From positions 1 to 64,000 of the forward strand of contig NZ_JAJAPB010000001.1 of NCBI RefSeq assembly GCF_026226615.1: a stretch of 64,000 nucleotides of DNA, written 5' to 3'. This stretch comes from Geovibrio ferrireducens (GTDB lineage: Bacteria > Chrysiogenota > Deferribacteres > Deferribacterales > Geovibrionaceae). Under the pieces are notes generated by a model. It was given only the letters and a program-made list of their open reading frames with translations, searched no databases and was not told the DNA's origin. The first letter of the stretch is position 1. Every line of letters begins with the position of its first letter. This document shows positions 53,814 to 62,855 of the stretch, one piece after another. A program made the translations under genes and the position numbers.

Positions 53814-55388
53814 TCAGGCATATACCCTGAAATCTATTTCGGGAAATATACTGTTTTTTGTTTCAAGCTTCGTGAGGAAATCATAATCGAAATCCCTGTT
53901 GTCCACAAGTTCCCTGAGCCTGAGAAAATTATGTATATGTTCCTTTGTTCTTCTTGTTGAGTACTCAGTGGCTGTTTCCGTGGTCATAAGGAAAGCCCAG
54001 TCGCTGCTTTGCGCCAGAAAAAGCTCTCTTGTCATCTGGTTCAGCGCACGGTTGATGAAGTCTTCCTTTGTGCTGCTGTGTTTTCTGGCAAGGCTGACCA
54101 TTGCATCCGCCATGAAATGCAGGTGGCGGTAAATCCACTCGTTTCCGTTATTAAGCCACACATCATAATAGCCCTTGTCACCCCATGAGGACGGATTCAC
54201 CTCAACCATCTGGTTGGTGGGAAACTCCGCAAGATACTCCATAGGGGTTACGGCGGTTATTTCAGGGTTTTTATCTATCTCACGGAAAACATTTGCGAGA
54301 AAATCGGGCCCCTCAAACCACCAGTGGCCGAAAAGCTCCGCATCGTAAGGCGAAACCACCAGAGGCTTTCTGTCCATTACGCCGTTGAGTTCTTTTATCT
54401 GCTTCTCCCTCTCCGCAACAAAGTGGGCAGCGTGTTCCGCTGTTTTGCTCTTTGCCGCTTCGGGTTCGTAGATCTCCTTGTGCTCACTGCTTCCGGTTAT
54501 TTTATGATACTTCATGCCCGTAAAAACCCTTGTTCCGTCTGGGCTTATGTAAGGCGCAATATATTCCGCGTCCAGATCGTAGCCTATGTCACGGTAAAAA
54601 TCCCTGTAGCATGTGTCTCCGGGGTAGCCTTCCTTGCTGCTCCAGACCTGCTTTGAGGAATAATAGTCACGCCCGAAGGCGGCCACTCCGTTTGATGTGT
54701 ATACGGGAGCGTACACGCCGTAACGCGGTCTGGGTTTGGAGTAGAGAACCCCGTGTGTATCAACGAAGAAATATCTTATGCCGTAATCGGAGAGAATTTT
54801 CTCAAGTCCGGCGTAATAGGCGCATTCCGGCAGCCATATCCCCTTGGGCGGTGTGCCGAATTTCTTTTCATGGCTTTTAACCGCAAGCTCAATCTGCGCG
54901 CGAACCGCATTGTCGCCGTTCATCAGCGGCAGAAAACCGTGGGTGAACCCGCAGGTGATTATCTCCAGACTGCCTTTATTCATAAAATAACGGTAGCCGT
55001 TCAGCACGCTCCTGCCTAAAAAGCCTGTGTAAAACTCCTTAAGCCGCTCAAAGCGCTCAAGATACATCCACGCAACACGGTTCTGTGTGCGGTCGTGTGC
55101 GGTTCTCTCTTTTTCTTTGTTTGCAAGCTCTATAAGCCTGTCCAGATATTTCTCGAACCTCTGCATAAGCATGGTATCCGAAAGCATATCGGCCAGAGGC
55201 GGAGTCACCGAAACGGTAATACGAAACGGAACTCCTTCCTCTTCAAGCTTTTTCATGTTCATCAAAAGAGGCAGATATGTTTCGCTTATCGCCTCGTACA
55301 GCCAGTGCTCTTCCAGAAAGTAATCAAATTCAGGATGCTTCACAAAGGGAAGGTGCGAGTGAAGAACCAACATCCAGCAGCCGGACAT
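53814..55388 (-). CDS. GH57 1,4-alpha-glucan branching enzyme
   Basis: 524 residues. LVLHSHLPFVKHPE (H10, H12), GFTHGFLPL and the nucleophile E188 in GIWLPECAYY match GH57 branching enzymes of the TK1436 type, whose nucleophile is at a similar position; the acid/base aspartate lies in PYDAELFGHWWFEG. A C-terminal helical DUF1957 domain follows. It makes alpha-1,6 branches in glycogen, in keeping with glgA upstream. Confidence 0.9.
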   Translation of the reverse strand: MSGCWMLVLHSHLPFVKHPEFDYFLEEHWLYEAISETYLPLLMNMKKLEEEGVPFRITVSVTPPLADMLSDTMLMQRFEKYLDRLIELANKEKERTAHDRTQNRVAWMYLERFERLKEFYTGFLGRSVLNGYRYFMNKGSLEIITCGFTHGFLPLMNGDNAVRAQIELAVKSHEKKFGTPPKGIWLPECAYYAGLEKILSDYGIRYFFVDTHGVLYSKPRPRYGVYAPVYTSNGVAAFGRDYYSSKQVWSSKEGYPGDTCYRDFYRDIGYDLDAEYIAPYISPDGTRVFTGMKYHKITGSSEHKEIYEPEAAKSKTAEHAAHFVAEREKQIKELNGVMDRKPLVVSPYDAELFGHWWFEGPDFLANVFREIDKNPEITAVTPMEYLAEFPTNQMVEVNPSSWGDKGYYDVWLNNGNEWIYRHLHFMADAMVSLARKHSSTKEDFINRALNQMTRELFLAQSSDWAFLMTTETATEYSTRRTKEHIHNFLRLRELVDNRDFDYDFLTKLETKNSIFPEIDFRVYA

Positions 55389-56116
55389 TATCTTCCCTCT
55401 CTTTTTGCTGTTTCGCCGGAGGATACGGATTTCTCAAGAAATCTCATCGCCTCCTGAAATATACGAACGCTTCCCGGAACGGACGAGTCAAGCTCGTTCA
55501 CACCGGAAAGACGGTATATGTCCTCAATTTTTTCCCCAACTGTCATCCAGGTTTCCTCATCAATAATTTCGCTTATTTTATCAGACGGCATACGTACCTT
55601 GCGTGAATGCGCCACGGCAAAGTAGTTGCCCTTATTGTCCATCAGCCCTATTTCAGCCCAGATCAGCCTCTCCGGCACATAAAGGTCAAAAAACCAGTTG
55701 CCGTACCTGCCCACGCGGACACTGGCAAGCTCTTCCGAATCTTCCCCGCTGGTGCTGCCGAAGATTTTCAGTACAAATGCCGCATCCGGGCTGCCGTGCT
55801 CCGTCCTGAAACGGTTTACGGTATTATCCGAAACTTCCCAGTAAACATATTCCTTGCGGGGGTTTATGGGAAGAAGAACCGCAGTGTCTATCTGATACCT
55901 GTTCGGTATGGGATATTCGGCAGGGCGCACCTTCTCAGGCATGGAGTGAGCCACCTCAGCCTTATGCTGCTCCGTACTGGAATAAACTTTCTGTTCGGAC
56001 ATAGCCGCAGTGAGAGCCGCTGCCAGCTCTTCTCTGGTCATTTTTGACCTGTTTTCCACATTGAGCTCCACAGCAAGCCTGTAAAGCTCTTTCTTACTCA
56101 TTTCAGAGAGATTCAT
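55388..56116 (-). CDS. SAP/Rho-N-like and DUF4912 protein
   Basis: About 242 residues. Start at 56116 has GGAGG six nt upstream; the ATG at 56122 (overlapping the glgA stop) is an alternative. The N-terminal 40 residues (MSKKELYRLAVELNVENRSKMTREELAAAL) form a SAP/Rho-N-like helical motif. The DUF4912 domain (about 70-190) has KEYVYWEVS.., GNWFFDLYVPERLIWAEIGL. The family occurs beside GH57 branching enzymes; its role is unknown, perhaps glucan binding. It shares a base with the branching-enzyme start. Confidence 0.8.
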   Translation of the reverse strand: MNLSEMSKKELYRLAVELNVENRSKMTREELAAALTAAMSEQKVYSSTEQHKAEVAHSMPEKVRPAEYPIPNRYQIDTAVLLPINPRKEYVYWEVSDNTVNRFRTEHGSPDAAFVLKIFGSTSGEDSEELASVRVGRYGNWFFDLYVPERLIWAEIGLMDNKGNYFAVAHSRKVRMPSDKISEIIDEETWMTVGEKIEDIYRLSGVNELDSSVPGSVRIFQEAMRFLEKSVSSGETAKREGR

Positions 56117-56118
56117 GT

Positions 56119-57531
56119 TCATCCTCCGTCCGGTGACAGATAAATTTCGAGGTACTGTGCCGCTGCTCTCTCCCATGAAAAATCAGCGCAACATGAGGAT
56201 TCCATAACCTTCTGCGTTAAATCGCCCGTGCTGTACATCTTTATAGCTTCATCAACCTTGTTTAACAGTTCCGCCACAGTGTATTCCTTCATCACCAGCG
56301 CGCAGCCGTTCTCGGCAAAATATTTAACAGTGTCCTCCACCCCGCCTGCGGGGTTGACAAGGGGCACTGCGCCGTAACGTGTTCCTATGAGGTGGGACGA
56401 ACCGAAAGGTTCATACACGGACGGAGCCAGTATAAAGTCCGCCGCGGCAAAAAGCCTGTGCGCCAGCGCATGGTCATATCTGGTATGTATAAAGAAATTG
56501 CCGAAACTTCCGGCCAGCTTCTTTATAATACGCACATACATCTTGTCGCCGTGGCCGAGTATGAAAAAATCGGCCTCCTTCTGCGCAAGATCAGGCGCTG
56601 CGTCCAGCACAAGCTCCAGCCCTTTCCTGTTGCTCATCCTGCCTATCATAACAAAAAGAGGTCTGTCCGGATTTATGCCGAAATCCTTTGCCAGCTCCTT
56701 TTTGCATTCTTTTTTCCAGTTTTTCCCGTTGCCTATTCTGCATGAAACATAGCAGTCATTACCGGGGTTCCATACATTATAATCTATTCCGTTGAGGATT
56801 CCTTTCAACTTGTATGAATATTTTGTCATAACACCTTCCATCCCCCCGGCGAAGCCTTCGGTCTGTATGTCCCGCGCATAGGCGGGGCTTACGGTTGTTA
56901 TGAAGTCAGAGTAAACTATCCCCGCTTTGAGGAAGCTTATCTGTCCGTAAAACTCTATTCCCTCAATGTCGTACACTTCCCACGGAAGGTTGAGTTCTTC
57001 AAGATCCATCCGCTGGAAAAGCCCCTGACACTGGACATCGTGCACTGTGAAAACCGTTTTCCATTTCATATCCCTGAAAAGCAGGGAATTGTAAAGAGGC
57101 ACAAGCCCCGCCTGCCAGTCATGGCAGTGGAGAATATCCGGTGATGAGCAGCCGCCCGCAAAGTAAAACAGGCACGCCTGAGAAAAAGCCGCATACCTGA
57201 GATCATTGTCGGAGTAGTCAAAATCGCCTGAGCCGTATATGCCGCCCCTGCTGAAAAGCTCCGGATTGGCAAAAAACAGATACTCAACGCCGGAAACAAG
57301 CGCGGAATGCACTGCAAACTCATATTCCCTGTCCCCTGCGCTGACGTTTATCCTTACCTCAGTGTCCCTTATCTCCCCTGCGTCCCTCTCGGTGAGCAGA
57401 TAAAGCGGAATGCAGACCCGCACAATGTGCCCGGCTGCGGCCTGTGCGGCGGCCAGTTTCTCAACGAAGGTTCCAAGACCGCCTGTCTGTACAAAGGGGG
57501 CTGCTTCGCCTGTGATATGCACTATGTTCAT
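56119..57531 (-). CDS. glgA: Glycogen synthase (GT5)
   Basis: 470 residues from the ATG at 57531, which overlaps the galT stop (ATGA). The GT-B fold has MNIVHITGEAAPFVQTGGLGTFVEKLAAAQ at the front and MIGRMSNRKGLELVLDAAPDL, APSVYEPFGSSHL and GAVPLVNPAGGVEDTV in the donor half. It extends alpha-1,4-glucan from ADP- or UDP-glucose. The glycine-rich loop QTGGLG replaces the common KTGGL. Confidence 0.9.
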   Translation of the reverse strand: MNIVHITGEAAPFVQTGGLGTFVEKLAAAQAAAGHIVRVCIPLYLLTERDAGEIRDTEVRINVSAGDREYEFAVHSALVSGVEYLFFANPELFSRGGIYGSGDFDYSDNDLRYAAFSQACLFYFAGGCSSPDILHCHDWQAGLVPLYNSLLFRDMKWKTVFTVHDVQCQGLFQRMDLEELNLPWEVYDIEGIEFYGQISFLKAGIVYSDFITTVSPAYARDIQTEGFAGGMEGVMTKYSYKLKGILNGIDYNVWNPGNDCYVSCRIGNGKNWKKECKKELAKDFGINPDRPLFVMIGRMSNRKGLELVLDAAPDLAQKEADFFILGHGDKMYVRIIKKLAGSFGNFFIHTRYDHALAHRLFAAADFILAPSVYEPFGSSHLIGTRYGAVPLVNPAGGVEDTVKYFAENGCALVMKEYTVAELLNKVDEAIKMYSTGDLTQKVMESSCCADFSWERAAAQYLEIYLSPDGG

Positions 57532-58571
57532 ACGCCCCCCGCCTGCCTGAGGTATTCCGCCGCCTCTTCGGGACGAACGGGATTGATGTGGAAGCCTGTC
57601 CCCCACTCAAAACCGGCGTAGCCTGTGAGTCTGGGCGCTATTTCTATATGCCAGTGGTAATCAAACTTTATGCTGTGCCAGAAGTCCGGCTTGCCCGGAC
57701 GGTAATTCAGCGGGGGCGAGGTATGTATAACCATATTCAGCGGCGGGTCTTCCAGCACCTTGTCCAGCCTGTGGAAAATCTCCGTTATCATGTCAGCGAG
57801 GCTGGTCAGCCCGCTCTCGGTGATCACTGCGAAGCTGTGCCCGTGCTGTCTGGGATAGATGGACAGTTCAAACGGGAAGCTTGAGGCATAGGGGCAGAAG
57901 GCGATGAAGTCCTGATTCTCGTACACTATGCGGCTGTTATCCTTGTGCTCCTGCTCAAGTATGTCACAGAAGATGCAGCGCTCCTTTCGCCTGTAGTGCT
58001 CCTTGGCGCTTTTCAGCTTGGTTTTGAGAATGTTCGGCACAACAGGGAGCGCTATCACCTGCGAATGCGGATGGGTGATGCTGGTTCCGAAGCCGAGTCC
58101 GTAGTTTTTAAAAGGCATTATGTAGCGGAACCTTGTATCGTTTGAGAGATCCCGCACCCGCTCCCTGAATGTGTAAAACAGGTTGTAAACGGTCATTCTG
58201 TCGTAAGTTTTAAGGCGCATGGAGTGCACGGGGGTGTCTATTATGACTTCGTGTGCGCCTATTCCTGTCACTGTGTCGTATATCCCGCTGCCGCTCCTTT
58301 TAAGCTCACCCTCAATGCCGAAGGCGGGGTACTTGTTGGGGACAACACGGGTGAGCCAGTTGGCATCGTTCTTTTTGCCGAATGCGCGCATGGCGTAAAT
58401 TTCATGGGGGGTGTGAACCTCATTTCCGTAGCAGAAGGGGCAGTTTATATGAGTTTTTTCGCCCTGAGCGTACTCCTGACGCTCCACGAGGAAATCGTGG
58501 GGTCTGCGGCTGCGTTCGGTGGCGATTACGCTCCATTTCTGTTTAACAGGGTCAAACCTGAGTTCCGACAT
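57528..58571 (-). CDS. galT: Galactose-1-phosphate uridylyltransferase
   Basis: 347 residues. The HxH active site lies in SITHPHSQVIALP, and zinc ligands in CPFCYGNE and CIFCDI. It belongs to the HIT superfamily and swaps UMP between UDP-glucose and galactose-1-phosphate. In glycogen clusters of this kind a variant that uses ADP-sugars is also possible; the sequence alone does not decide this. Confidence 0.9.
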   Translation of the reverse strand: MSELRFDPVKQKWSVIATERSRRPHDFLVERQEYAQGEKTHINCPFCYGNEVHTPHEIYAMRAFGKKNDANWLTRVVPNKYPAFGIEGELKRSGSGIYDTVTGIGAHEVIIDTPVHSMRLKTYDRMTVYNLFYTFRERVRDLSNDTRFRYIMPFKNYGLGFGTSITHPHSQVIALPVVPNILKTKLKSAKEHYRRKERCIFCDILEQEHKDNSRIVYENQDFIAFCPYASSFPFELSIYPRQHGHSFAVITESGLTSLADMITEIFHRLDKVLEDPPLNMVIHTSPPLNYRPGKPDFWHSIKFDYHWHIEIAPRLTGYAGFEWGTGFHINPVRPEEAAEYLRQAGGV

Positions 58572-58640
58572 TTTGCTCCCTTTTATTATTCAAACCGTAT
58601 GAATATAATAATATACCTGTACTTTCAGGCGATCAACCGA

Positions 58641-60656
58641 TCATTCCGCCCTGAGTCTTCCTGCGAAGCCCGCCCTGCCCTTAAACCTGACAGGGATAAA
58701 CAGGGAAACTCCCTGCGCAGTGAGATCAACGCCTTTCTCCGACTGGGAAACAGTGGAGAAAATATCAGAGGCGGCACTTCCCGCATCAGTCTCAAGGATT
58801 ATTCTGCCTGTGATTCCGTCGGTTATTTCAAACGAACCGCCCTTATGGCACATGCCGCACTCTTCACCGTTCACGGTGATACCCGTCATGTCCCAGAGGT
58901 GGAAGTTCATCTCGCAGACGTAAGTCAGCTCCGCCGGGCACTCTGTCACAAGCTCCGTCTCAAACTCCACTGCTTCATCTGTGAAGCTGTATCTCTTTAT
59001 TATCTCCGCATTGTATGTCACGCCGCTGTGGTATATGCCGCCTTTGCGCCTAAAAGTGAGAGAATCCGCCTCCGCAGTCATCTCCGCAGGCTGGTTTGTA
59101 AAGTCCGAAAGCTCCGCAAAGGAGCATGAGGCAAACTTCTCTGCCTCAAATTCAGACACTACGTGATCTATGAACGAGTTTTTGTTGTACCAGTCATAAA
59201 CGAGCATGGCTTTCATCTCGTCCGTTATTTCCACATTAAGATCATGTATGGTGGATATGCCGCTTTTCTGTTCATCCTCGTTTTTTTCTTTCAGAAGCAT
59301 GGCGTGGTACGCCTCTTTTCTTCTGGATATTGTATTGATAAGGTTAACGTTATTTCGTTTAAGCTCAAGGGTGGTCATCTGCCCGCAGTCCCTTGAGGTG
59401 AAGCTGGCGTTAAACAGACTCATACGGACATAGGCATCGTCATAGCCGTCATAATCCAGATCAGCGGTCTCCACCATAGGAAGATTTCCCGCAAGGCGCT
59501 CATACTCCTTCTCCGCCTCGATTATGAAGCTCCATGAGTTGTTGCGCAGGTTCGGCAGGTAAAGCCCGCCGAATATGCCGTGCCACAGGGCATCATTGCA
59601 CTGCGCCTTGTAAAGAGCCTCAGTCAGCGCTTCGTCCTGCATCTCTGCCGCATAGGTGCTTAGCCTCAGTGCGCGTTTATGAATACGGTTGCTTTCCGGG
59701 TACTTGGCAAAGAAATTTTTCCATATGCCCCCCTTAACGAAAACCTCCGCAGCTTCATCCTGCCACTCTTCCCTAAGGTGCTCCTGAAGCTTCTCCATCT
59801 CCTCTATCCTGCCTGCAAAGAGCGACCATTCCCCCATTTCATGGTATGAGGTTATCGGCAGATACGCAAGCCCCGCAGGCTTCACCCTGTCGGCGGTTTC
59901 GCCGAAGAACGCGAACTCGCATTTACCTGATGAGATAACCACATCAAGGAACCTTTCCAGCCAGCCATCTTCATACACCCATTCATAGGTGTGAGGCCAT
60001 ACGCCGAACTTCTCGCCGTCATCGAATATCACAGAGCATTTCCCGCCGCTGTCCGCGGTTTTTTCCAGATACTCCGCTATAGCCGCCTCCTCCTTAAACG
60101 GAATGAGGTAGCGCAGATTCTTATCTATAGGGAAGAGGTTTACCCTCCTGCCGTCCTGCTCGGATATGTAGTAGCCGTTCAGCATCTCTTTATAATACCC
60201 TGCGGAAATGAAGTGATAGTCATCCACAATCATATTCCGCACACCGACTTCTGTGACATCAGTGATAATCGCCGGGTCCCAGACACGCTCAGTGAGCCAG
60301 AGGCCGTCCGGCATCTGCCCGAAGTGGTTGTTAATGTAGCTGCTGAGCTTCTCTATCTGCCCCCTTCTGTCCTGCGAGGGGATGGCTGAAAGCACGGGCT
60401 CGTAATACCCGCCGGTGAAAAACTCTATCTGGTTATTATCCGCCAGCTTCTTCATACTGCCGAAAACGCCCTTGTGGTGCTGCCTGATGTAATCAAGCAG
60501 CCAACCGCTGTAATGAACCGCGAAGCGGAACTGCGGATAAAGCAGCGCCGCCTCCATAAAAGGCGCATAGCAGCGCTCCACAGCCTCGTCCACAACATGG
60601 CTGAAATTCCCCACCGGCTGGTGGCAGTGTATTCCGAAAAGAAACGGCATCTTCAT
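58641..60656 (-). CDS. GH57 4-alpha-glucanotransferase / alpha-amylase
   Basis: 671 residues. FGIHCHQPVGNF (catalytic-site histidines), the nucleophile E123 in GLWLTERVWDP and the acid aspartate at 212/213 in SVIFDDGEKFGVWP match the Thermococcus 4-alpha-glucanotransferase, whose nucleophile is also E123. A C-terminal beta-rich DUF1925/1926-like region completes it. It remodels or breaks down glycogen chains. Confidence 0.9.
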   Translation of the reverse strand: MKMPFLFGIHCHQPVGNFSHVVDEAVERCYAPFMEAALLYPQFRFAVHYSGWLLDYIRQHHKGVFGSMKKLADNNQIEFFTGGYYEPVLSAIPSQDRRGQIEKLSSYINNHFGQMPDGLWLTERVWDPAIITDVTEVGVRNMIVDDYHFISAGYYKEMLNGYYISEQDGRRVNLFPIDKNLRYLIPFKEEAAIAEYLEKTADSGGKCSVIFDDGEKFGVWPHTYEWVYEDGWLERFLDVVISSGKCEFAFFGETADRVKPAGLAYLPITSYHEMGEWSLFAGRIEEMEKLQEHLREEWQDEAAEVFVKGGIWKNFFAKYPESNRIHKRALRLSTYAAEMQDEALTEALYKAQCNDALWHGIFGGLYLPNLRNNSWSFIIEAEKEYERLAGNLPMVETADLDYDGYDDAYVRMSLFNASFTSRDCGQMTTLELKRNNVNLINTISRRKEAYHAMLLKEKNEDEQKSGISTIHDLNVEITDEMKAMLVYDWYNKNSFIDHVVSEFEAEKFASCSFAELSDFTNQPAEMTAEADSLTFRRKGGIYHSGVTYNAEIIKRYSFTDEAVEFETELVTECPAELTYVCEMNFHLWDMTGITVNGEECGMCHKGGSFEITDGITGRIILETDAGSAASDIFSTVSQSEKGVDLTAQGVSLFIPVRFKGRAGFAGRLRAE

Positions 60657-60753
60657 AATTATTCTTCCTGTTTGTTTATGCTACACATGCGGAGCAGATT
60701 AAGGTTTCCCAAAAAAATATTTCAAAAACTTTTAACCCGCTTCGCAAAAATAT

Positions 60754-62853
60754 TTATACTATCCAGTCGTCACCGAAGTTATCGGAGAGATCGACCTCGA
60801 CCATATTATACTGCGGTGCGCGTTCCACCGCCTCGCCGTCCTTAAGCAGGCGGAATATTATATAAAGCCTTCCGGTGTTGTCGGGCATATTTCTGTGCGG
60901 CAGGGCAATTTCCGCTATGCGGTTTATGCCCCATTTTATGCCGCCGCCGTTTTCCCCTCTTCCTGTTTTCAGGGGGATGCGGAACTTGGCAGGGCTGCTC
61001 CCCGTTACCTCTGTCTCTATCTCATAGCCCTTGTCCATCGCTCCGTTAAAGGCGCCTTCTATTCGCAGGTACAAATTTTCCGCATCATACCCGAAGAAAA
61101 GTCTGCGGAGCACATTTGATGAGGCGTGCATAGCCCCTGAGTCAAACTTGAGATCAAACTCCCCTGCGCTGAGCCATTCGAAAAAGCTTGTCACCTCGCC
61201 GTCCGGAACGGCAGTGAGAAAATACTTCGGTTTTCTTATAAGCCCCGATTTGTAGGAACGTTTTATGGGGATATAAAGCTCCTGCGGTATGCCGGTTCCG
61301 AGGATTCTGTACGCATTGATCAGATACCCCCTGAACAGCTTGTCGAACACATCCGCCTGAAGGCTGAAATGGTCATCGCCGAACCACCAGAACCAGTCGC
61401 TCCCTTCGGCGATGTGTATCTCGTTCATTGCTTTTTCTTTTTTATCCGTATCCTGCATCCTGTCAACGGTCTGTCTTGCCGCATTGAGCAGCCTCCATGC
61501 CTCGTTCTTTTCCCTGTGACCGAGCCATGTGGTAAAGTTGCCGTATATCCATGAGCCTGCACGGATTTTATCAAGCTCTGCCTGCGGCACATCAGCAAGT
61601 TCCGCAGCCTCAGACATGGTTACGGTGTTTATCCATTTTTCACGCCCAATCCGCTCATAGAGGGCACGGAAGAACTTCTCTCCGTTTTCGGGGTAGTATT
61701 CCCATGCGTTTTCCCCGTCCAGAATCACAGGAACTACACAGGATTCATCCACAGAATCGTATATAACCTTAAGCTTCGCCACAAAGTCGTCCGCTGCTTT
61801 TGCCGCATCCATACCGCTGTAGGTGAAGCCGATCAGATCGCTTAATATTTTGTCACGGAAGAATATATTTATCTTCCCGCTTGCTGTTTCGTAATAATGC
61901 CTGCGGTAGAGCTTTTTCCTCTCCGCCGAAACGGAGAAATTCAGCCCTGATGAACCCGCCAGAACATCTTCGTCACTGGCTATCCATTTTACTCCGTTAG
62001 CGGAAAAAAGCTCCGCCGCCCGCCCGCTGATGCTCCCTTCCGCCGGCCACATACCGGAAGGTCTGCTGCCGAAAACATCTTCATAATATTTCACTGCCGC
62101 TTCCACATGCCACTGAGGGTCACGTCCGAAATCGCCGAAGGCGGCGGGCATGGGTATCTCCGGCAGGGCTTCCTTGGCGGAATCCAGATCTATGAGCAGG
62201 GGCAGTATGGGGTGGTAAAACGGAGTGGCGGAAACTTCTATGCTCCCCGCATCCTGCAGTTCCCTGTAAAGAGGGATGATCCGCTTCACCGCTTCGCACA
62301 GGGTTTCCATCAGGCTGATTTTATCTTCCTGAGTGTAGCCTTTCCCTTTTGCGATAAGGTTTTCAATGAGCGGGTATTCCCTGCGGAAGAAGTTCCCTGT
62401 CCAACTGAGCAGGTAAAGCACCTGCAAGTCCAGTATCTCCGCATCACTGAACAGCCTTTCCGTGTTCTCAAACATGCCGCTGCGGCTGTTTTTGCTGTAC
62501 AGTTCCGCATACCTCCGGAAAGGGGCGATCATGTTGGCGAAGTTTGCCATGAAAAGCTGCGGCACAAGCCCGCATCTCTCCTCCGATGTGAGTTCGGAGG
62601 GCTTTTTCAGCATGGTTCTGAAAAAAAGGTCATCAACATTTATATCTTCATAGTCCTTAAGCTGGACAAGAAGAGAGGGGACAAGGTTAAAGGTCTGCCT
62701 TATCCCCTTATATTCTTTCAGGTAGGCGGGAATCTCGTAGTAATCCTTCACGGCGTGCAGGAACACCCACGGCATGTGGTATGTTCCGTCCTGCCCGTCC
62801 TTGTAGAAGGGCTGGTGCATATGCCATAAAAAAGCGAGATTCAGTTTCTTCAT
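60754..62853 (-). CDS. GH57 alpha-amylase-like protein
   Basis: 699 residues from the ATG at 62853, two nt after the stop of the upstream gene. LAFLWHMHQPFY and QTFNLVPSLLVQL are GH57 starts, MWPAEGSIS supplies the nucleophile glutamate (about residue 263), and PVILDGENAWEYYPENGE the acid/base aspartate. The C-terminal third is beta-rich. It is a third GH57 paralogue, of the group sometimes annotated as amylopullulanase-like; its exact bond preference is unknown. Confidence 0.85.
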   Translation of the reverse strand: MKKLNLAFLWHMHQPFYKDGQDGTYHMPWVFLHAVKDYYEIPAYLKEYKGIRQTFNLVPSLLVQLKDYEDINVDDLFFRTMLKKPSELTSEERCGLVPQLFMANFANMIAPFRRYAELYSKNSRSGMFENTERLFSDAEILDLQVLYLLSWTGNFFRREYPLIENLIAKGKGYTQEDKISLMETLCEAVKRIIPLYRELQDAGSIEVSATPFYHPILPLLIDLDSAKEALPEIPMPAAFGDFGRDPQWHVEAAVKYYEDVFGSRPSGMWPAEGSISGRAAELFSANGVKWIASDEDVLAGSSGLNFSVSAERKKLYRRHYYETASGKINIFFRDKILSDLIGFTYSGMDAAKAADDFVAKLKVIYDSVDESCVVPVILDGENAWEYYPENGEKFFRALYERIGREKWINTVTMSEAAELADVPQAELDKIRAGSWIYGNFTTWLGHREKNEAWRLLNAARQTVDRMQDTDKKEKAMNEIHIAEGSDWFWWFGDDHFSLQADVFDKLFRGYLINAYRILGTGIPQELYIPIKRSYKSGLIRKPKYFLTAVPDGEVTSFFEWLSAGEFDLKFDSGAMHASSNVLRRLFFGYDAENLYLRIEGAFNGAMDKGYEIETEVTGSSPAKFRIPLKTGRGENGGGIKWGINRIAEIALPHRNMPDNTGRLYIIFRLLKDGEAVERAPQYNMVEVDLSDNFGDDWIV

Positions 62854-62855
62854 AC